A DNA stretch of 64,000 bases from Hericium rajendrae (GCA_033439255.1 CM065879.1:3416501-3480500); one strand, 5' to 3'; positions 1 to 10,554 are shown, counted from the first letter of the stretch. The notes: a model not told the origin generated them from the sequence alone. Numbers and translations: made by a program.

Positions 1-141
1 GAGGTCAAATATTCTGCAGCTAGCTGAGAGTAGCTGATGTTGTCTGAGAGTATCTGATGTGTCTGATGCAACTGCTGCAGGTCATGCAGACACTGTCAGA
101 TGTCTCGCAGGTCAAACAGAAAGTTTTGAAGGTTCCTGATG
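1..141. mobile_element. Right half of a CATCAG-type palindromic MITE, cut by the window edge
   Basis: The segment ends in GGTTCCTGATG and is the reverse complement of the left half of the MITE at 12518-12918 (same order of short motifs: CAGAAAGTTTTGAAGG, the bacterial-like CTGCAGGTCATGCAG stretch, TATTCTGCAG). It therefore belongs to that subfamily. The left end lies outside the window, so the flanking duplication cannot be checked. No coding capacity. Confidence 0.6.
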
Positions 142-182
142 TATTAGATATGGAATAAAGTGTAAAGAGAGTCAGGCTTGAA

Positions 183-335
183 CTGGAATTGAACCTGCAA
201 ACTTGTCAGATTGAAGATGCATAATTATATAAGCCAACTGTTGGATGGGCATAGTCATCATTTGCATGTCATTTTCACTATAAAATGATGGTATAGAGTA
301 AATGATTCTAAGAAATCATAATATATACTTGTATA
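183..335 (-). repeat. tRNA-like SINE-type module, copy 1
   Basis: On the minus strand this holds a B-box-like GGTTCAATTCC inside a T-arm-like GCAGG...CCAGT hairpin, preceded by an A-box-like AGTTGGCTTATATAA. About 70 nt further 5' is a conserved leader (AATCATTTACTCTATACC here). Three more minus-strand copies (1920-2075, 6690-6850, 16870-17030) and one diverged plus-strand copy (9735-9900) share this order. A tRNA-derived SINE head is the simplest reading. No full cloverleaf folds by eye, so it is not called a functional tRNA. Confidence 0.45.
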
Positions 336-1384
336 ATAAATACTTGTAGTATCAATGTCAGATACTGTACAGTTGAAGAAAGCTAATAATCAATCATGTG
401 ATCAGTAGCAGATCTTGTTTGGCCACACAAGGTCTGATAGCTGTGCTTAGCTTATGTCAGCAGTAGTTGATGTTGTGCTCTCTGCTCTTAGTTCTTTTTT
501 TAGATAGCTTTGAAGTCAGTGTGATACTATTAGTAGTGCACACTGACTACAAGACTTGGACATGCCCAGTCCCCATCTGCAGTGAGTTGTGGCTGAGGTG
601 TCCAATGATGGTGTAGGGCCATCACTCACTTTCTGGATCTCTTCTGATGATGTGGCATAGAGATTGCACCATGGCCCTCTCAATACCACATGAATCAAAA
701 TGAGTGAGAGCTTATTAGAATCAGATTTAGAATAGCTTTAGGATAGTGCCATAAACAGCAAGATAGCATAGCAAAATGCTGACCTATTGGACTATATGTC
801 TGTGATGATGTGGCAGACTAATTGCTTTATAGCTCTGCTGATACTGCATCAATCATGATATATAAGGGCTTTTTGAAATTGGACTTACAGTAGCTTTCTA
901 ACAGTATAGTTTACAACATTATAGCACTATTGGTTGTTGAGATAGGAGACAATACTGTTTTGCTAGTGTGGCACATAAATCGAAGAATATCTCTACTTGC
1001 AGTGATTTGATTTTCATATTCTAAATGGGTTGGAAAGATGTAATCCAAGGTATTTGAATACAATTTACCGTTTGTCGATTGATTGCTTTGTTATAATCAA
1101 TTGCAGAGACTTATCATTTATGCACTGTTTCAATCACTGTATACAGTGTATTGGCTCTCTAGGTGACTTATGCTTATGTAAGCAGGCACTAAGACCTTGT
1201 TCAGCCGCATAAGATCCTGTGGGATCACATGACCGAGTCTCAGGACCCACTGCTACCAATAAATTGCATTTTTTTGCTCATTTTATCAATAAACAGTATG
1301 TACATTTGTTTGCTGTGTATCATTTTAGTGGCTGTATCTTTCTGTAAGCAGTAAATTGTGTTGGAGACCAGTGTTCTGGTATAT
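336..1384. other. AT-rich intergenic repeat DNA, no gene seen
   Basis: Only short open frames in AT-rich sequence. A loose repetition of the phrase around 'gatgatgtggca ... atagctctgctgat' is shared with about 15850-15960, so this is old dispersed repeat DNA. No conserved protein motif was recognised. Confidence 0.5.
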
Positions 1385-1905
1385 TTGGATGCATTTGAGA
1401 ACAAGTGAATAGGTTGAGTACTGATTAAGTTAGCTGGGTTCAAGCATTCTAGGGGGAAAATGCAGAAACAATTTGCATTCTGTGAGTTTTGCACCGATCC
1501 TGATGCCTGAGGTACCATCAGAAAGCTATCAATAAGTAGATTCTGATGCACTTTAGAACAAGTAAATCGGTTGAGAGTTGGCCTAGTTAGCTAGGGTTCA
1601 AGCATTTTAGAAGAGGAAAAAAGAAACACTTTGCATTCTGTGAGTTCTTAACCGATTTGGACGCATGAAGTATGGTAGCAAAGCTATAAGTGAGTAGAGT
1701 TAGATGCATTTGAGAACGAGTAAATTGGTGAAGAATGGACTGAGTTAGCTCAAGTTCAAGTATCATAGAGGGGAAATATAGAAATTCATTGCACTCTGTG
1801 AGTTCTGCCCAGATCAGGATGCAAAAAATACTGTCAGAAAGCAATAAATGAGCAGATCCAGATGCATTTGAGAACAGGTGAATTGGTCAAGAATTGATCA
1901 AGTTA
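1385..1905 (+). repeat. ~158-bp tandem repeat array 1
   Basis: The phrase GATGCATTTGAGAACAAGTGA recurs in slightly changed form near 1389, 1545, 1702 and 1861, a period of 156-159 bp. Each unit also carries 'caagcattctag', 'cattctgtgagtt' and 'agaaagctat'. The same unit builds arrays at 4195-4695, 5490-6085, 16020-16452 and, in inverse orientation, 8925-9640. The array runs straight into a tRNA-like module. Confidence 0.75.
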
Positions 1906-1919
1906 CATTAAATCAAGAA

Positions 1920-2075
1920 AGTTTGGCCAATGCTGGAGTTGAACCTGCAAACTCATTAGATTGAAGATGTGTGATTATATAAGCCAACTGCCTAATGGGC
2001 ATAGTCATCGTTTTGGTGTTGTTTTCACTATGAAAAGGTAGTATAGAGTAAATAATTCTAAGGAATTGTAAAAAA
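1920..2075 (-). repeat. tRNA-like SINE-type module, copy 2
   Basis: Minus strand carries GCAGGTTCAACTCCAGC (T-arm-like hairpin with B-box) and an A-box-like GTTGGCTTATATAATC, preceded by the conserved leader region. This copy follows tandem array 1 with no MITE between them, so it serves as an unoccupied comparison for the copies near 6086 and 16453. Confidence 0.45.
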
Positions 2076-2345
2076 AGTGAAATCCAGCAAAGACTACAAT
2101 AAGAGCTTATCAAATCAAACAGAAAAAGGCATTAGCATAAAGAATAAGAGACTAATAATAAAAGTTTACCTTCAAGGAGACAAAGAACAATGAACAATGA
2201 ACAACAAGTAATGAACAATGAGTGACAAGTGACAAACAATGAGCAATGAATGATGATGACAGAAGGAGCAATGATAATGAGCAAGTAGAGAATGATGATG
2301 AAGGCATTGATGTAGCAGAGGATAGTGGGGGTTGAAGAGCAAGAG

Positions 2346-2735
2346 CATCAGGAACTTTGACAATTTTCTGATTGATCTGCAGTGTTTGACAGTGTTTGAC
2401 AGTATCTGATAGAGCTTATAAGGTCTGATCTGTCTGCAACCACTTTTTAAATGATCATATCTGATTCAGCTTATACATTTGAGAGTAAACACCTATTGAT
2501 AGCTATAGCAGTTGTCTATCTCTAATTATACATTATAATAGAATTTCTAATATTTGAAATTTTTATGAATCTGAGAGCATCTGAGCCATCTCTGATGGCA
2601 TTTGCACATCAATTTAGCTAACAGTATCTGATAGTGTCTGATAGTGTTTGATGCCTCTGATTTGACTTGCATGAGATCCAGCAGATGTTGTCAAACAGCA
2701 GCAGGTCAATCAGAAAATTGTCAAGGTTCCTGATG
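2346..2735. mobile_element. CATCAG-type palindromic MITE, 390 bp
   Basis: It starts CATCAGGAACTTTGACAA and ends TTGTCAAGGTTCCTGATG, so the ends are inverted repeats. Between them lies AT-rich DNA rich in CTGAT/ATCAG words and no open frame. The flanks are AG on the left and AA on the right, so a clean dinucleotide duplication is not preserved. It belongs to the same group as 16453-16854. Confidence 0.75.
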
Positions 2736-3373
2736 AAGGACCGTGCATTGTGCATTCTTTAAATAAGAATTCTAGGTGAATGTCAAGACTTGGTCATAGA
2801 CAGCAAAGAACCACCCAAGTTACCAGCAATGATGAGAGCAAGAGAGTAGAAAGTGACTAGCAGCACAGTGACCTGTATTGGGAGTACAGTACAATACAGA
2901 TAAAATGAACAATCTAAAGAAATAGACAAGCAATAGGGAGCCTATAAGTACTGAAATGACAATAGAAAAAGAACAATGGACACTATAACAGATCAAACAA
3001 TAGAGTGAGAACAATGATGGCCAAATGGGAAACAATGGAAGAGAGAACAATAGGATGTTCCAAAGGAGCATCAGTACTCTTACAAACTATCTGGCCATGC
3101 CTGATTGCACCTGGGAGCAAGATTCAGACACATCAGGGAATCAGGCAGGGTATAGTCCTACAGATACAATCAGATTTATATCTGGCTTCAGATTTTGAGT
3201 CTGGCCCCAGATTTTATGTCTACTCCAGATTTCATGCCTGCTTCAGATTTCATATCTGATTATAGATTCAAAACTGACAACAGCTTTTAATCTGATGTTA
3301 TACATTGAATTTATACTTTTCAATCAACTAATATATTTATAGGCTAGACAAACATCACATCAATTATATAAGT
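2736..3373. repeat. Dispersed repeat shared with 15455-15570; no gene
   Basis: Positions about 2945-3070 (AACAATGGACACTATAACAG, then a run of AACAAT words, then AATAGGATGT and CAAAGGAG) match about 15455-15565 with substitutions. The rest is AT-rich with TCAGAT/TCTGAT words. No credible coding sequence was seen. Confidence 0.5.
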
Positions 3374-4115
3374 AATTATCCTTACCTCAACTACAAAAAA
3401 AAAGCAAAAAGGCTACAAATATAACAACATTAGGCTGAAAAACATAACAAAGATTATAAGACTTATTTTCAAACTACCAAAAAAGTGAAACAGACTACAA
3501 AAATAACAACATTACAAAGATAAGAAAAAGCGAAAATTGATTAGAAAGATAACAACACTTACCTTATAATGACGACAAAAAAGCAAAAATGAATCTGAAA
3601 GACTATAACTTTATTAGTCTTGACAAGATAACAAACATAAGAAAATTTATCTTAGAAGTGTAGTCATGACTACAAAAAGCAAAAATCTACTAGAAAGATA
3701 ACAATATAAATGTAAGAAACATAAGAAAGATAACAAAGCTTACCTTAAAGGTATATCAAAGTCTACAAAAAGCAAAAATGTAAGGAAAGATAACAAAACA
3801 GAACTTACAATGATAAGAAAGACTACAAAAAAGCAAAATATAGTGAAAAGATTACAACATTAGTGTAAGCAAGATAAGAAAGATAAGAAATCATACCTTA
3901 GAAGTATAACAAAGATTACAAAAAAGCGAAAATGAACTAGAAAGATAACAACATCAGTTGTAATAAGATAACAAAGATAACAAAACTTACCTTAACAATG
4001 TAACAAACACTACAAAAAGTGAAAAGATAACAACTTAAAAGGTAACAAACCTTACCTTACAGTTGTAGCAATGACTTGGTGGAAGAGGGCCGATGCTTTG
4101 CACGGCAATACAATT
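3374..4115 (-). repeat. Tandem array of intron-like units
   Basis: Read on the minus strand, about ten irregular units of 60-110 bp each begin with a good fungal 5' splice site (GTAAG or GTATG after AAG) and end in a T-rich CTTTTTTGTAG acceptor-like sequence. Between acceptor and next donor lie about 18-19 nt (for example TGTTTGTTACATTGTTAAG). Pseudo-exons of this size recur at least three times here. Units also share 'TTGTTATCTTTCTAGT'. No protein is encoded. A shorter array of the same units is at 6838-7085. Confidence 0.6.
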
Positions 4116-4122
4116 CCTTTTT
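4073..4122 (-). repeat. ~48-bp segment shared with 11158-11205
   Basis: On the minus strand it reads AAGGAATTGTATTGCCGTGC then AAAGCATCGGCCCTCTTCC; the plus strand at 11158-11205 repeats it with about two changes. It is more GC-rich than its surroundings and sits at the upstream edge of the intron-like array, where a first exon would lie if the array were ever transcribed. Confidence 0.6.
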
Positions 4123-4194
4123 CATTGTTAGTTATATTTAGAAACAGTGCATAAATGATGTCAAGTCTTACTGGTCAGATTGATTATAACTCTC

Positions 4195-4695
4195 TAGAAA
4201 TTCTCTAGCTACCTCAAGGTCAAAATCTTGAAAGGAAGATCTCAGTTTCGAGTTTTGATTTTCAAGTTCTCAGGGATGGCATGGGGTCTATATAACATGT
4301 CTGGAAAGCGATTAATTAGTACATTTCAGCCCAATTTAAAACGAGTGAATCGGTGGAGAACTGTTAGACTTATCTCAAGGTCAAGATCTTGGGGAGGAGA
4401 TCTCAGTTTCGAGTTTTGATTTTTGAGTTTTGGATAGAATGGGGTCTATATAGCATGTCTGGAAAGCGATTAATTAGTACATTCCAGCCCAATTTAAAAC
4501 GAGTGAATCAGTAGAGAACTGCTAGACTTATCTCAAGGTCAAGATCTTGGGAGGGAGATCTCAGTTTCGAGTTTTGATTTTCGAGTTTTGGATGAAATAG
4601 GGTTTATGTAGCATGTCTGGAAAGCGATTAATTAGTACATTCCAGCCCAATTTAGAACGAGTGAATTGGTGAAGAACTGAGAGACTTACCTCAAG
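4195..4695 (+). repeat. ~158-bp tandem repeat array 2
   Basis: Three units with starts near 4213, 4373 and 4531 (period 158-160). Each has TCTCAAGGTCAAGATCTTGG, AGATCTCAGTTTCGAG, 'ggggtctatatagcatgtctggaaagcgat' in pieces and ACGAGTGAATCGGTGGAG. The shared GAGTGAATCGG and GAAAGCGAT words tie it to the other arrays, but the middle part differs, so this is a separate subfamily. Confidence 0.75.
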
Positions 4696-4718
4696 ATCAT
4701 TCAGATAATAATGATTGG

Positions 4719-5018
4719 TTGATTGCTCACCAGGCAGATAGCCTATCACAGCTCAGAAGACATGAACTGGAAGCAGCTGTCAATGTGGTTTTGACAAGCT
4801 CTAATACATACTGGTTTGTGCAAGATTCAGAGACCTATAAAGAAATTAGTCTGCCAGCTCAGCAAGTGAGATACATACAAGACAACCAAGGTGAGCCGCT
4901 GGGTCGAGTACCTCCTGGTTCCAAACTGTCAACCACTCAGCGGATGACTTGGAGATACCCGTTGAGCCTTGCAGCCAATATGACAAGCATGCAAGATGTA
5001 AAGCTCATGAAGAAGTAA
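4719..5018 (+). other. Isolated open frame of 99 codons, origin unknown
   Basis: The frame opens at 4719 and its product is mildly polar (contains QLRRHELEAAVNVVL, SSNTYWFVQDSETYKEISL, LGRVPPGSKLSTTQRM). Sequence complexity is higher than in the flanking repeats and codons look less AT-biased, so it may be an exon of a transposon gene. No family was recognised, and no start-context or splice-site support was found. 5019-5489 next to it holds only AT-rich DNA with one imperfect inverted repeat (about 5285-5335). Confidence 0.25.
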
Positions 5019-5489
5019 GACTTTACTGCTGGTGCTTCAAAACTGAAATTTTGGTTATATAATCAGTCTTCAAAACCATAGATTTATAGGCATTTCTGTA
5101 CTTATAATATACTATAAGAGTAGACATTGTACTAATGCTAATTGCTCATTGATTATATTATTTTCAGTATTAAAAAATATCAAAAAAGTCTGGCATGAAC
5201 CAAAATTGAACTTGCAAACTCAAGAGAACCATCGAGTTTTGATTATGTAATCATCACATGATCACCACCATGATATGACCGTACCATGGTGAACGACACG
5301 TGACCACCTTCACCATAGTACGGCCATACTATAGTGAAGCACTGCTGCATTGGAGCTCATACTAAGACTGAATCTTTCAACAGTCATTAAATGATTTGAT
5401 CACATAGTATATTGCTATATAGTATATATACTTATTGAGTATGCTCAATGTATACTAAAAATGATTGAGCAACATAGATCACAAAACCG

Positions 5490-6085
5490 AGTTTTTGTGT
5501 GAGTTCTACATGGATCATAACACATAAAATATGACTAGAAAGCAATGAATGAGTAGCATCTGATCCACTTGAGAACAAGTGAATCGGTGGAGAATTGACT
5601 GAGATAGCTAAGGATCAAGCATACTAGCAGGAAAAATACAGAAGTGCTTCATGTTCTACGAGTTCTGCATGGATCAAAATGCACAAAATATGGTTCAAAA
5701 GCTATGAATGAGTAGCATCTGATCCACATGACAACAAGTGAATCGGTGAAGAATGAACTGAGATAACTAAGGATCAAGCATACTAGGAGGAGAAATACAG
5801 AAGTGCTTTGCATTCTACAAGTTCTGCATGGATAAACACACATTAAATACAGCTAAAAAGTGATGAATGAGTAGATTCTGATGCACTTGAGAACGAGTGA
5901 ATCGGTCAAGAACTGACTGAGCTAACTGAGAATCAAGCATCTTAGAAAAAAAATACAGGAATGCTTTACATTCTGCAAGTTCTGCATGGATCAAGATGCA
6001 TAAAATATGACTAGAAAGCGATAAATGATCAGATTCCGATGCATTTAAGAATGAGTGAATTGGTCAAGAACTGATCAAGTTACAG
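5490..6085 (+). repeat. ~158-bp tandem repeat array 3
   Basis: Four units with 'cttgagaacaagtgaatcgg'-type phrases near 5562, 5720, 5880 and 6040. Units share 'gttctgcatggatcaa', GAAAGCGATGAATGAGTAG and GGATCAAGCATACTAG. The last unit ends AAGTTACA exactly at a MITE insertion point (6086). Confidence 0.8.
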
Positions 6086-6665
6086 CATCAGGAAGGTTGA
6101 CAACTTTCTGATTGACCTGACAATTTCTAACCCTACTGACAGCTTCTGATTGACCTGATCCACCTGAAAGCAATCTTGAGAAGCAAATATCTGATCAGAC
6201 TTTTACATTCAAGAAAAGACATTTATTGTCAGATATATAAGTTTTTAATCTCTAACTAATAGATATATCAAAATCTTTGATATCTGAAATTTTTGAAAAT
6301 CTGAGAGTGTCTGATTTCAAATCTGGAGGTCAAATATCAGTCAGATGGATCAGACAGTGTCAGACACCATCAGATGCTCTCAGACAGTTGCAGATAATTT
6401 TCAGATATTTGACCTCCAGATTTGAAAAAAACTCAGATCAGACACTCTCAGATTTAGAAAATTTCAGATATCAGAGATTTTGTTATATCTATTAGTTAGA
6501 GATTACAAACTTATATATCTGACAATAAATGTCTTTACTTAAATGTAAAAGTTTGATCAGATATTTGCCTGTTAAGATTGCTTTCAGGTGGATCAGGTCA
6601 ATCAGGAGCTGTCAGTAGGGTTAGAAATTGTCAGGTCAATCAGAAAGTTGTCAACCTTCCTGATG
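6086..6665. mobile_element. Near-perfect palindromic MITE, 580 bp, copy A
   Basis: It begins CATCAGGAAGGTTGACAACT and ends with the inverse. Inverted arms of more than 200 bp each pair almost completely around a centre near 6370, so the single strand could fold into one long hairpin. Left and right flanks are both AG. No coding capacity. The same element lies at 38251-38829 in the opposite orientation and nearly identical, which suggests recent activity of an unseen transposase source. Confidence 0.85.
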
Positions 6666-6689
6666 AGTAAACAAAGTGTAAAAGAAAAA

Positions 6690-6850
6690 GTTCAGTCAGA
6701 GCTGGAATTGAACCTGCAAACTCGTCAGATTGAAGATGTGTGATTATATAAGCCAACTGTCTAATGGGCATAGTCATCGTTTGCATGTCGTTTTCACTAT
6801 GAAAAGACGGTATAGAGTAAACGATTCTAAGAAATTGTAACTACAAAAAA
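6690..6850 (-). repeat. tRNA-like SINE-type module, copy 3
   Basis: Minus strand has the leader AGAATCGTTTACTCTATACC, a small hairpin around TTTTCATAGTGAAAA, then A-box-like GTTGGCTTATATAATC and B-box GGTTCAATTCC in a T-arm-like hairpin. It follows the 6086-6665 MITE, which sits between it and tandem array 3. Confidence 0.5.
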
Positions 6851-7085
6851 GCGAAAGTGTACAAAAAAGACAACAACATGAGTTGTAGTAAGATAACAAA
6901 GATAACAAATGCTTACCTTAGAAGTGTAGTAACACTACAAAAAAGTGAAAAGATCAGAAAGATAACAAAGTCAACAATACTTACCTTAGGAGTAGTAGTC
7001 ACATAACTACAAAAAAGCAGAAATGAAGTCAAAGGTAACAAAGATAACAAACTTACCTTCAAGAGCAGAGATGATGGTGGTTGCA
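6838..7085 (-). repeat. Short array of intron-like units
   Basis: Three to four units on the minus strand with donors AAG/GTAAG and acceptors CTTTTTTGTAG, separated by pseudo-exons of 18 and 22 nt. Unit sequence matches the larger array at 3374-4115 (shared TTGTTATCTTTGTTA and TTTCGCTTTTTTGTAG). It abuts the tRNA-like module's leader. Confidence 0.55.
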
Positions 7086-7183
7086 GAGAGAGAGGTATTT
7101 CGGAGCAAACTCGTCTGATGTCTTTTAATCGGAGTTTAAATCAGCCACATAGCCACAATTGAACAAAGACAGATGATCTGGCA

Positions 7184-8894
7184 TAGAGTTCGACATGAGT
7201 GCACCCACGGGTGACCCAGATCTGAACCCGCGGGTATTCAATACAATGCCAGGGCTGACCTGGATCCGTGTGGGTTTCAGCCACCGGGTGATCTGGAGCC
7301 GCGAGTCAGGTACCTGTGACATCACAGGTCACTCGCAGGTCAGTTAATGTTTACTACTTATCGCAGCATCTCACCCTCGACTCTAGCGGCACGTCGTCCG
7401 CCTCCTCATCCTGCTTGTCCACGTCCTTCGGCGGCACAATGATGTTGAGCAGCTGCTCGCGCTCGCGCCCGCGCTCGCACTCATGCACTGCAAGCCCGAG
7501 CTCGCGCCGCAGTCACTCGTATGCGAGCAGCACGGGCGCGTTCTGCACCACGTCCTGTGCGGGCTCCTGCGCGGATGCACCATTTTCCTCAATTCGAAGT
7601 CAGGATGGGGTTGGTATTAGTTTGAGGGGTGTAAGGTGAGTCAGAAAATCATTATTTATGTTGTATAATACTGATCTTAGGAGTCTCGCTCGATAACGAG
7701 CGAGACTCATTCATTCTTATTATTCCTCAACAGACCTCCAGTGTCCCCACCTTTTTCGATATTCTGTCTCACTTTGCGCACCGTTCGTGCCTCTTTCCAT
7801 CACCCGCGCCTTCGACATCCCTCGCCCACAATCCTTGCCTGCATGCATTACCGTACACCCAGCCACAGCGTGCCCGCTGGTTTTCCAAAACCCCAAGCCC
7901 ATCGTCGCCACGCCAGCCCCGCGCGCCGGCCACTACTCATCGCCCATAGCCTGTGCTCACAAGCACGAGATTCTACTTTCCACCCACCACCACAAGATCC
8001 CACACGGCCCAAGCGTAGCGCTTGAATGGCCGGGAACGACAATCGTCGAGCCTCGTTGTTATATCAACGAGGTCGATCATTGTCTGTTCATCACCCACAT
8101 GGGACTGTACGTGCATTTCTCCATACCGTGCCCATGTTCTTTTCATCCTCCACACACCTCCAACAGTACTCAGTCGTGCACCGCTTTACACACCCGGGAC
8201 AGCACATACTGCTGCCAATGCATGCACGCACATGCAGGCACATGCCTGCCGCTCACGCCCCACATTTCAACACATCCGTACCCCATCCAGCGCGCATATC
8301 GTGCATTTGTGCACCCGTGCGTGCATCGCGACATGACACGCTCGCATATTTAATCCCTATGCCCAACCCAGCATGTCCTCGCCTGTGCGATACATGTCAA
8401 CACCCTGCTTCGCCTTCATCCGTGCCTCCCTAGCATCGGCGAGCCTGCGCCTGATGCTTAGATGCCCAGCGTGGCCCCATGCATTGGCTGTGCTCCATGC
8501 TGAACACGTTCTGCACGCCCGCGCCCTCTCGGCTGTCCCCCCCAGTGTACATGTGTGCTCGCCTGTTGAGGTGTGGATTAGTGTGCGCAGCAAGTGCGCA
8601 AATTCGCAAGAAGTATAGCAAGCAATGGTAAATGAGTATGCTTTGCACATAAGAGTAGATAGTTCATGTATATATACCATAAGCCAATATGAATATGCCT
8701 CCATGAACCAAAACTTCCCTGCAGGTTACTCACGAGTTACTCGCGGGTCAATGCACTTGAAGAAAACCTTGACCTGGAACCAGACAGGTCTCAGCCACCA
8801 GGTGATCCAGATCTGCGGGTCAGGAACTCGTGGGTAAATTTCGCAGGTATACCTGCATCAACCCATGGGTGACTCTGACTCGTGTCGAACCCTA
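7184..8894. mobile_element. hAT-like non-autonomous element 1 with 8-bp target duplication
   Basis: Bounded by an imperfect inverted repeat, TAGAGTTCGACATGAG on the left and CTCGTGTCGAACCCTA on the right, and flanked by a perfect 8-bp duplication ATCTGGCA (7176-7183 and 8895-8902). An 8-bp duplication with TAGGG-type ends is the hAT signature. Subterminal regions contain many GGGTGACC/CGGGTTCA-like direct and inverted words. No transposase was recognised. The GC-rich interior (about 7375-8620) looks like captured genomic DNA: minus strand 7390-7580 reads as a broken coding stretch including LGLAVHECERGRER and NIIVPPKDVDKQDEEADD. Confidence 0.85.
7681..7708. repeat. 12-bp-stem hairpin inside hAT-like element 1
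   Basis: GAGTCTCGCTCG, loop ATAA, CGAGCGAGACTC: a perfect 12-bp stem. The same hairpin with two changed bases lies at 11961-11988 inside hAT-like element 2, so it is a conserved internal part of the family, possibly a transposase site or a terminator-like structure. Confidence 0.7.
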
Positions 8895-8924
8895 ATCTGG
8901 CACTTGTAGCTCGCTCAATTCTTA

Positions 8925-9640
8925 TCTGATATCTATGTTCTTAGGTGCGTTGGAACGGGCTTCTCAACCGCTTTCCAACAAGCCTTTATATGCCATGTTA
9001 TGTGCAAAACTCGTGGAACGTGGTGCATTTCTGTTTTGAAAGAAGATTGAACGATATCTTAGTCAATTCTGGGCGCTTTTTCTCGATCTTGGATGCATTG
9101 GAAAGGTGTGAATAATCACTTTCCAACAAGCCCTCATATACTGAATTATGTGCAAAATTCAAAGAATGCAATCCATTTTCTGATTTTGATCTTTTGAGAA
9201 GAAGATAGAGGAGTATCTCGCTCAATTGGTATCCGCTTTCATCGTTCTTAGATGCATCAGAAAGGCCTTGTCTGCAGCTTTCCAATAAGCCTTTATACAC
9301 CATGTTATGTGTCAAACTCATGGAATGCAATGCATTTTTGTTTTGAAGGAAGATTAAATGATATCTTAGTCAAATCTGAGTGCTTTTTCTCAATCTTGGA
9401 TGCATTGAAAAGGTGTGAAAAATAGCTTTCCAACAAGCCTTCATAGACTATGTCATGTGCAAAAGTCACAGAATGCAATTCATTTTTATTTTTGATCTTT
9501 TAAAAAGAAGATAAAGGGATACCTCATTCAATTCATATCTGATTTCAATGTTCTTAGATGTTTTTGAAAGATATTTTCAACTGCTTTTGATTAAGCCTTT
9601 ATATGCCATGTTATGTGCAAAACTCATAAAATGCAAAGGT
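8925..9640 (-). repeat. ~158-bp tandem repeat array 4 (inverse orientation)
   Basis: Five units marked by CTTTCCAACAAGCCTTTATA near 8970, 9120, 9275, 9425 and 9580. On the minus strand each unit reads GTTTTGCACATAAC, CTTGTTGGAAAGCGGTTGAG, 'gcacctaagaac', 'attgagcgagatatc', the same order as 'gttctgcatggatc ... gaaagcgat ... gatgcatttgagaacgag ... gaactgatcaagtta' in arrays 1, 3 and 5. It is therefore the same satellite-like family, inverted and diverged. Confidence 0.7.
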
Positions 9641-9734
9641 GATCTGCAACCTTAAGTTTGTAATAACTTTGTCAACCACTTTTTATATCAGCAAATGTCT
9701 AATACATAGATTGTAACAATTTTTAGTTTATTTT

Positions 9735-9900
9735 GATTTATTACGATTCCTTAGAATCGTTTACTCTAACCCGCTTTTCAACTCAAAAAAGATGACACCC
9801 AGCCAATGTAATGCCTTTTATAGTAATAATTTCTCACATCTTAAAGTAAGGTTGTAGGTTCGATTCTGGCAATTGTCATTTTTGTGATTTTAAATGTTTC
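9735..9900 (+). repeat. tRNA-like SINE-type module, copy 5 (plus strand, diverged)
   Basis: The leader CCTTAGAATCGTTTACTCTA matches the minus-strand copies. Downstream come GATGACACCCAGCC, a B-box GGTTCGATTCT and TGTCATT. A 7-bp acceptor-like pairing of GATGACA with TGTCATT is possible. The body differs from the other copies, so either another tRNA species seeded it or it is old. Confidence 0.4.
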
Positions 9901-10256
9901 TTAGAGATATCAGTCTACTAAATCAAATTTAATTAGTGTTAAACTATATGCATATGTAAATCAATGCTAGTCTTATTAGAACTGAAAGAGTTTAGTATAA
10001 GAAAATGCAAACTTGTTGAGATAACAGATAAACATATTTTATAGGATATTCTGCACCTTGTCATTGATGTAAGTCAGTGTGGTTCATAACAATATGATAA
10101 AGACAGATTTTAGCTAGTCAGAACATTTTTTTTCATGAGAATAGGTTCAGAAATGACTGAGATATGAGCAAATCACTTTAAAAGATACCTTTGAGGAGAA
10201 GATCATAGTGATTGCATTGTAGCGGAGCAATGAGTGGTGCTATTTACACCCTAAAG
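9901..10256. other. AT-rich DNA, no feature recognised
   Basis: AT-rich, no tandem period, no open frame of note and no terminal repeats seen. Confidence 0.5.
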
Positions 10257-10297
10257 ATACCGTTGGAAAGGTCGGATTAATACCTTTCCAACGGTAT
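10257..10297. repeat. 16-bp perfect hairpin
   Basis: ATACCGTTGGAAAGGT, 9-nt loop, ACCTTTCCAACGGTAT. The stem is perfect. It has no T-tract or gene next to it. The word TTGGAAAG also occurs in the 158-bp repeat family, so it may be a folded-back repeat fragment. Confidence 0.6.
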
Positions 10298-10554
10298 ATT
10301 GTACAAGACAATCGGGTAAGTATTGAGAAAACGCGGTAGCGATTATTAAAGGGTTGATATTAGAGGTAGGGGCAAACTTGTTGAGGCCATATCTTTTTAT
10401 TGACTGATCCAATTGTAGTGTACCTAGTGTCATTGAAAAGATATAATAGAGAGCTTTCTGACGCAATCAAGGGACTGGTGATATCTCCAGTAGTTAAGGA
10501 GGTACACTCGAATTATCACAAAACCTCCTATTTGACTATTTTCAAGGTTTTACA

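Noticed and set aside
183-335. Functional tRNA gene on the minus strand
   Set aside because: A- and B-box words are present but no full cloverleaf or anticodon arm forms, and several copies have the same leader and flanks, so a SINE-type repeat fits better.
3374-4115. CRISPR-like array of repeats and spacers
   Set aside because: The genome is eukaryotic, units vary in length and are AT-rich, and borders match splice sites rather than direct repeats with unique spacers.
7387-8700. Many overlapping open frames in the GC-rich interior of hAT-like element 1 as genes
   Set aside because: They overlap on both strands, lack start context and introns, and lie wholly inside a transposon with intact target duplications.
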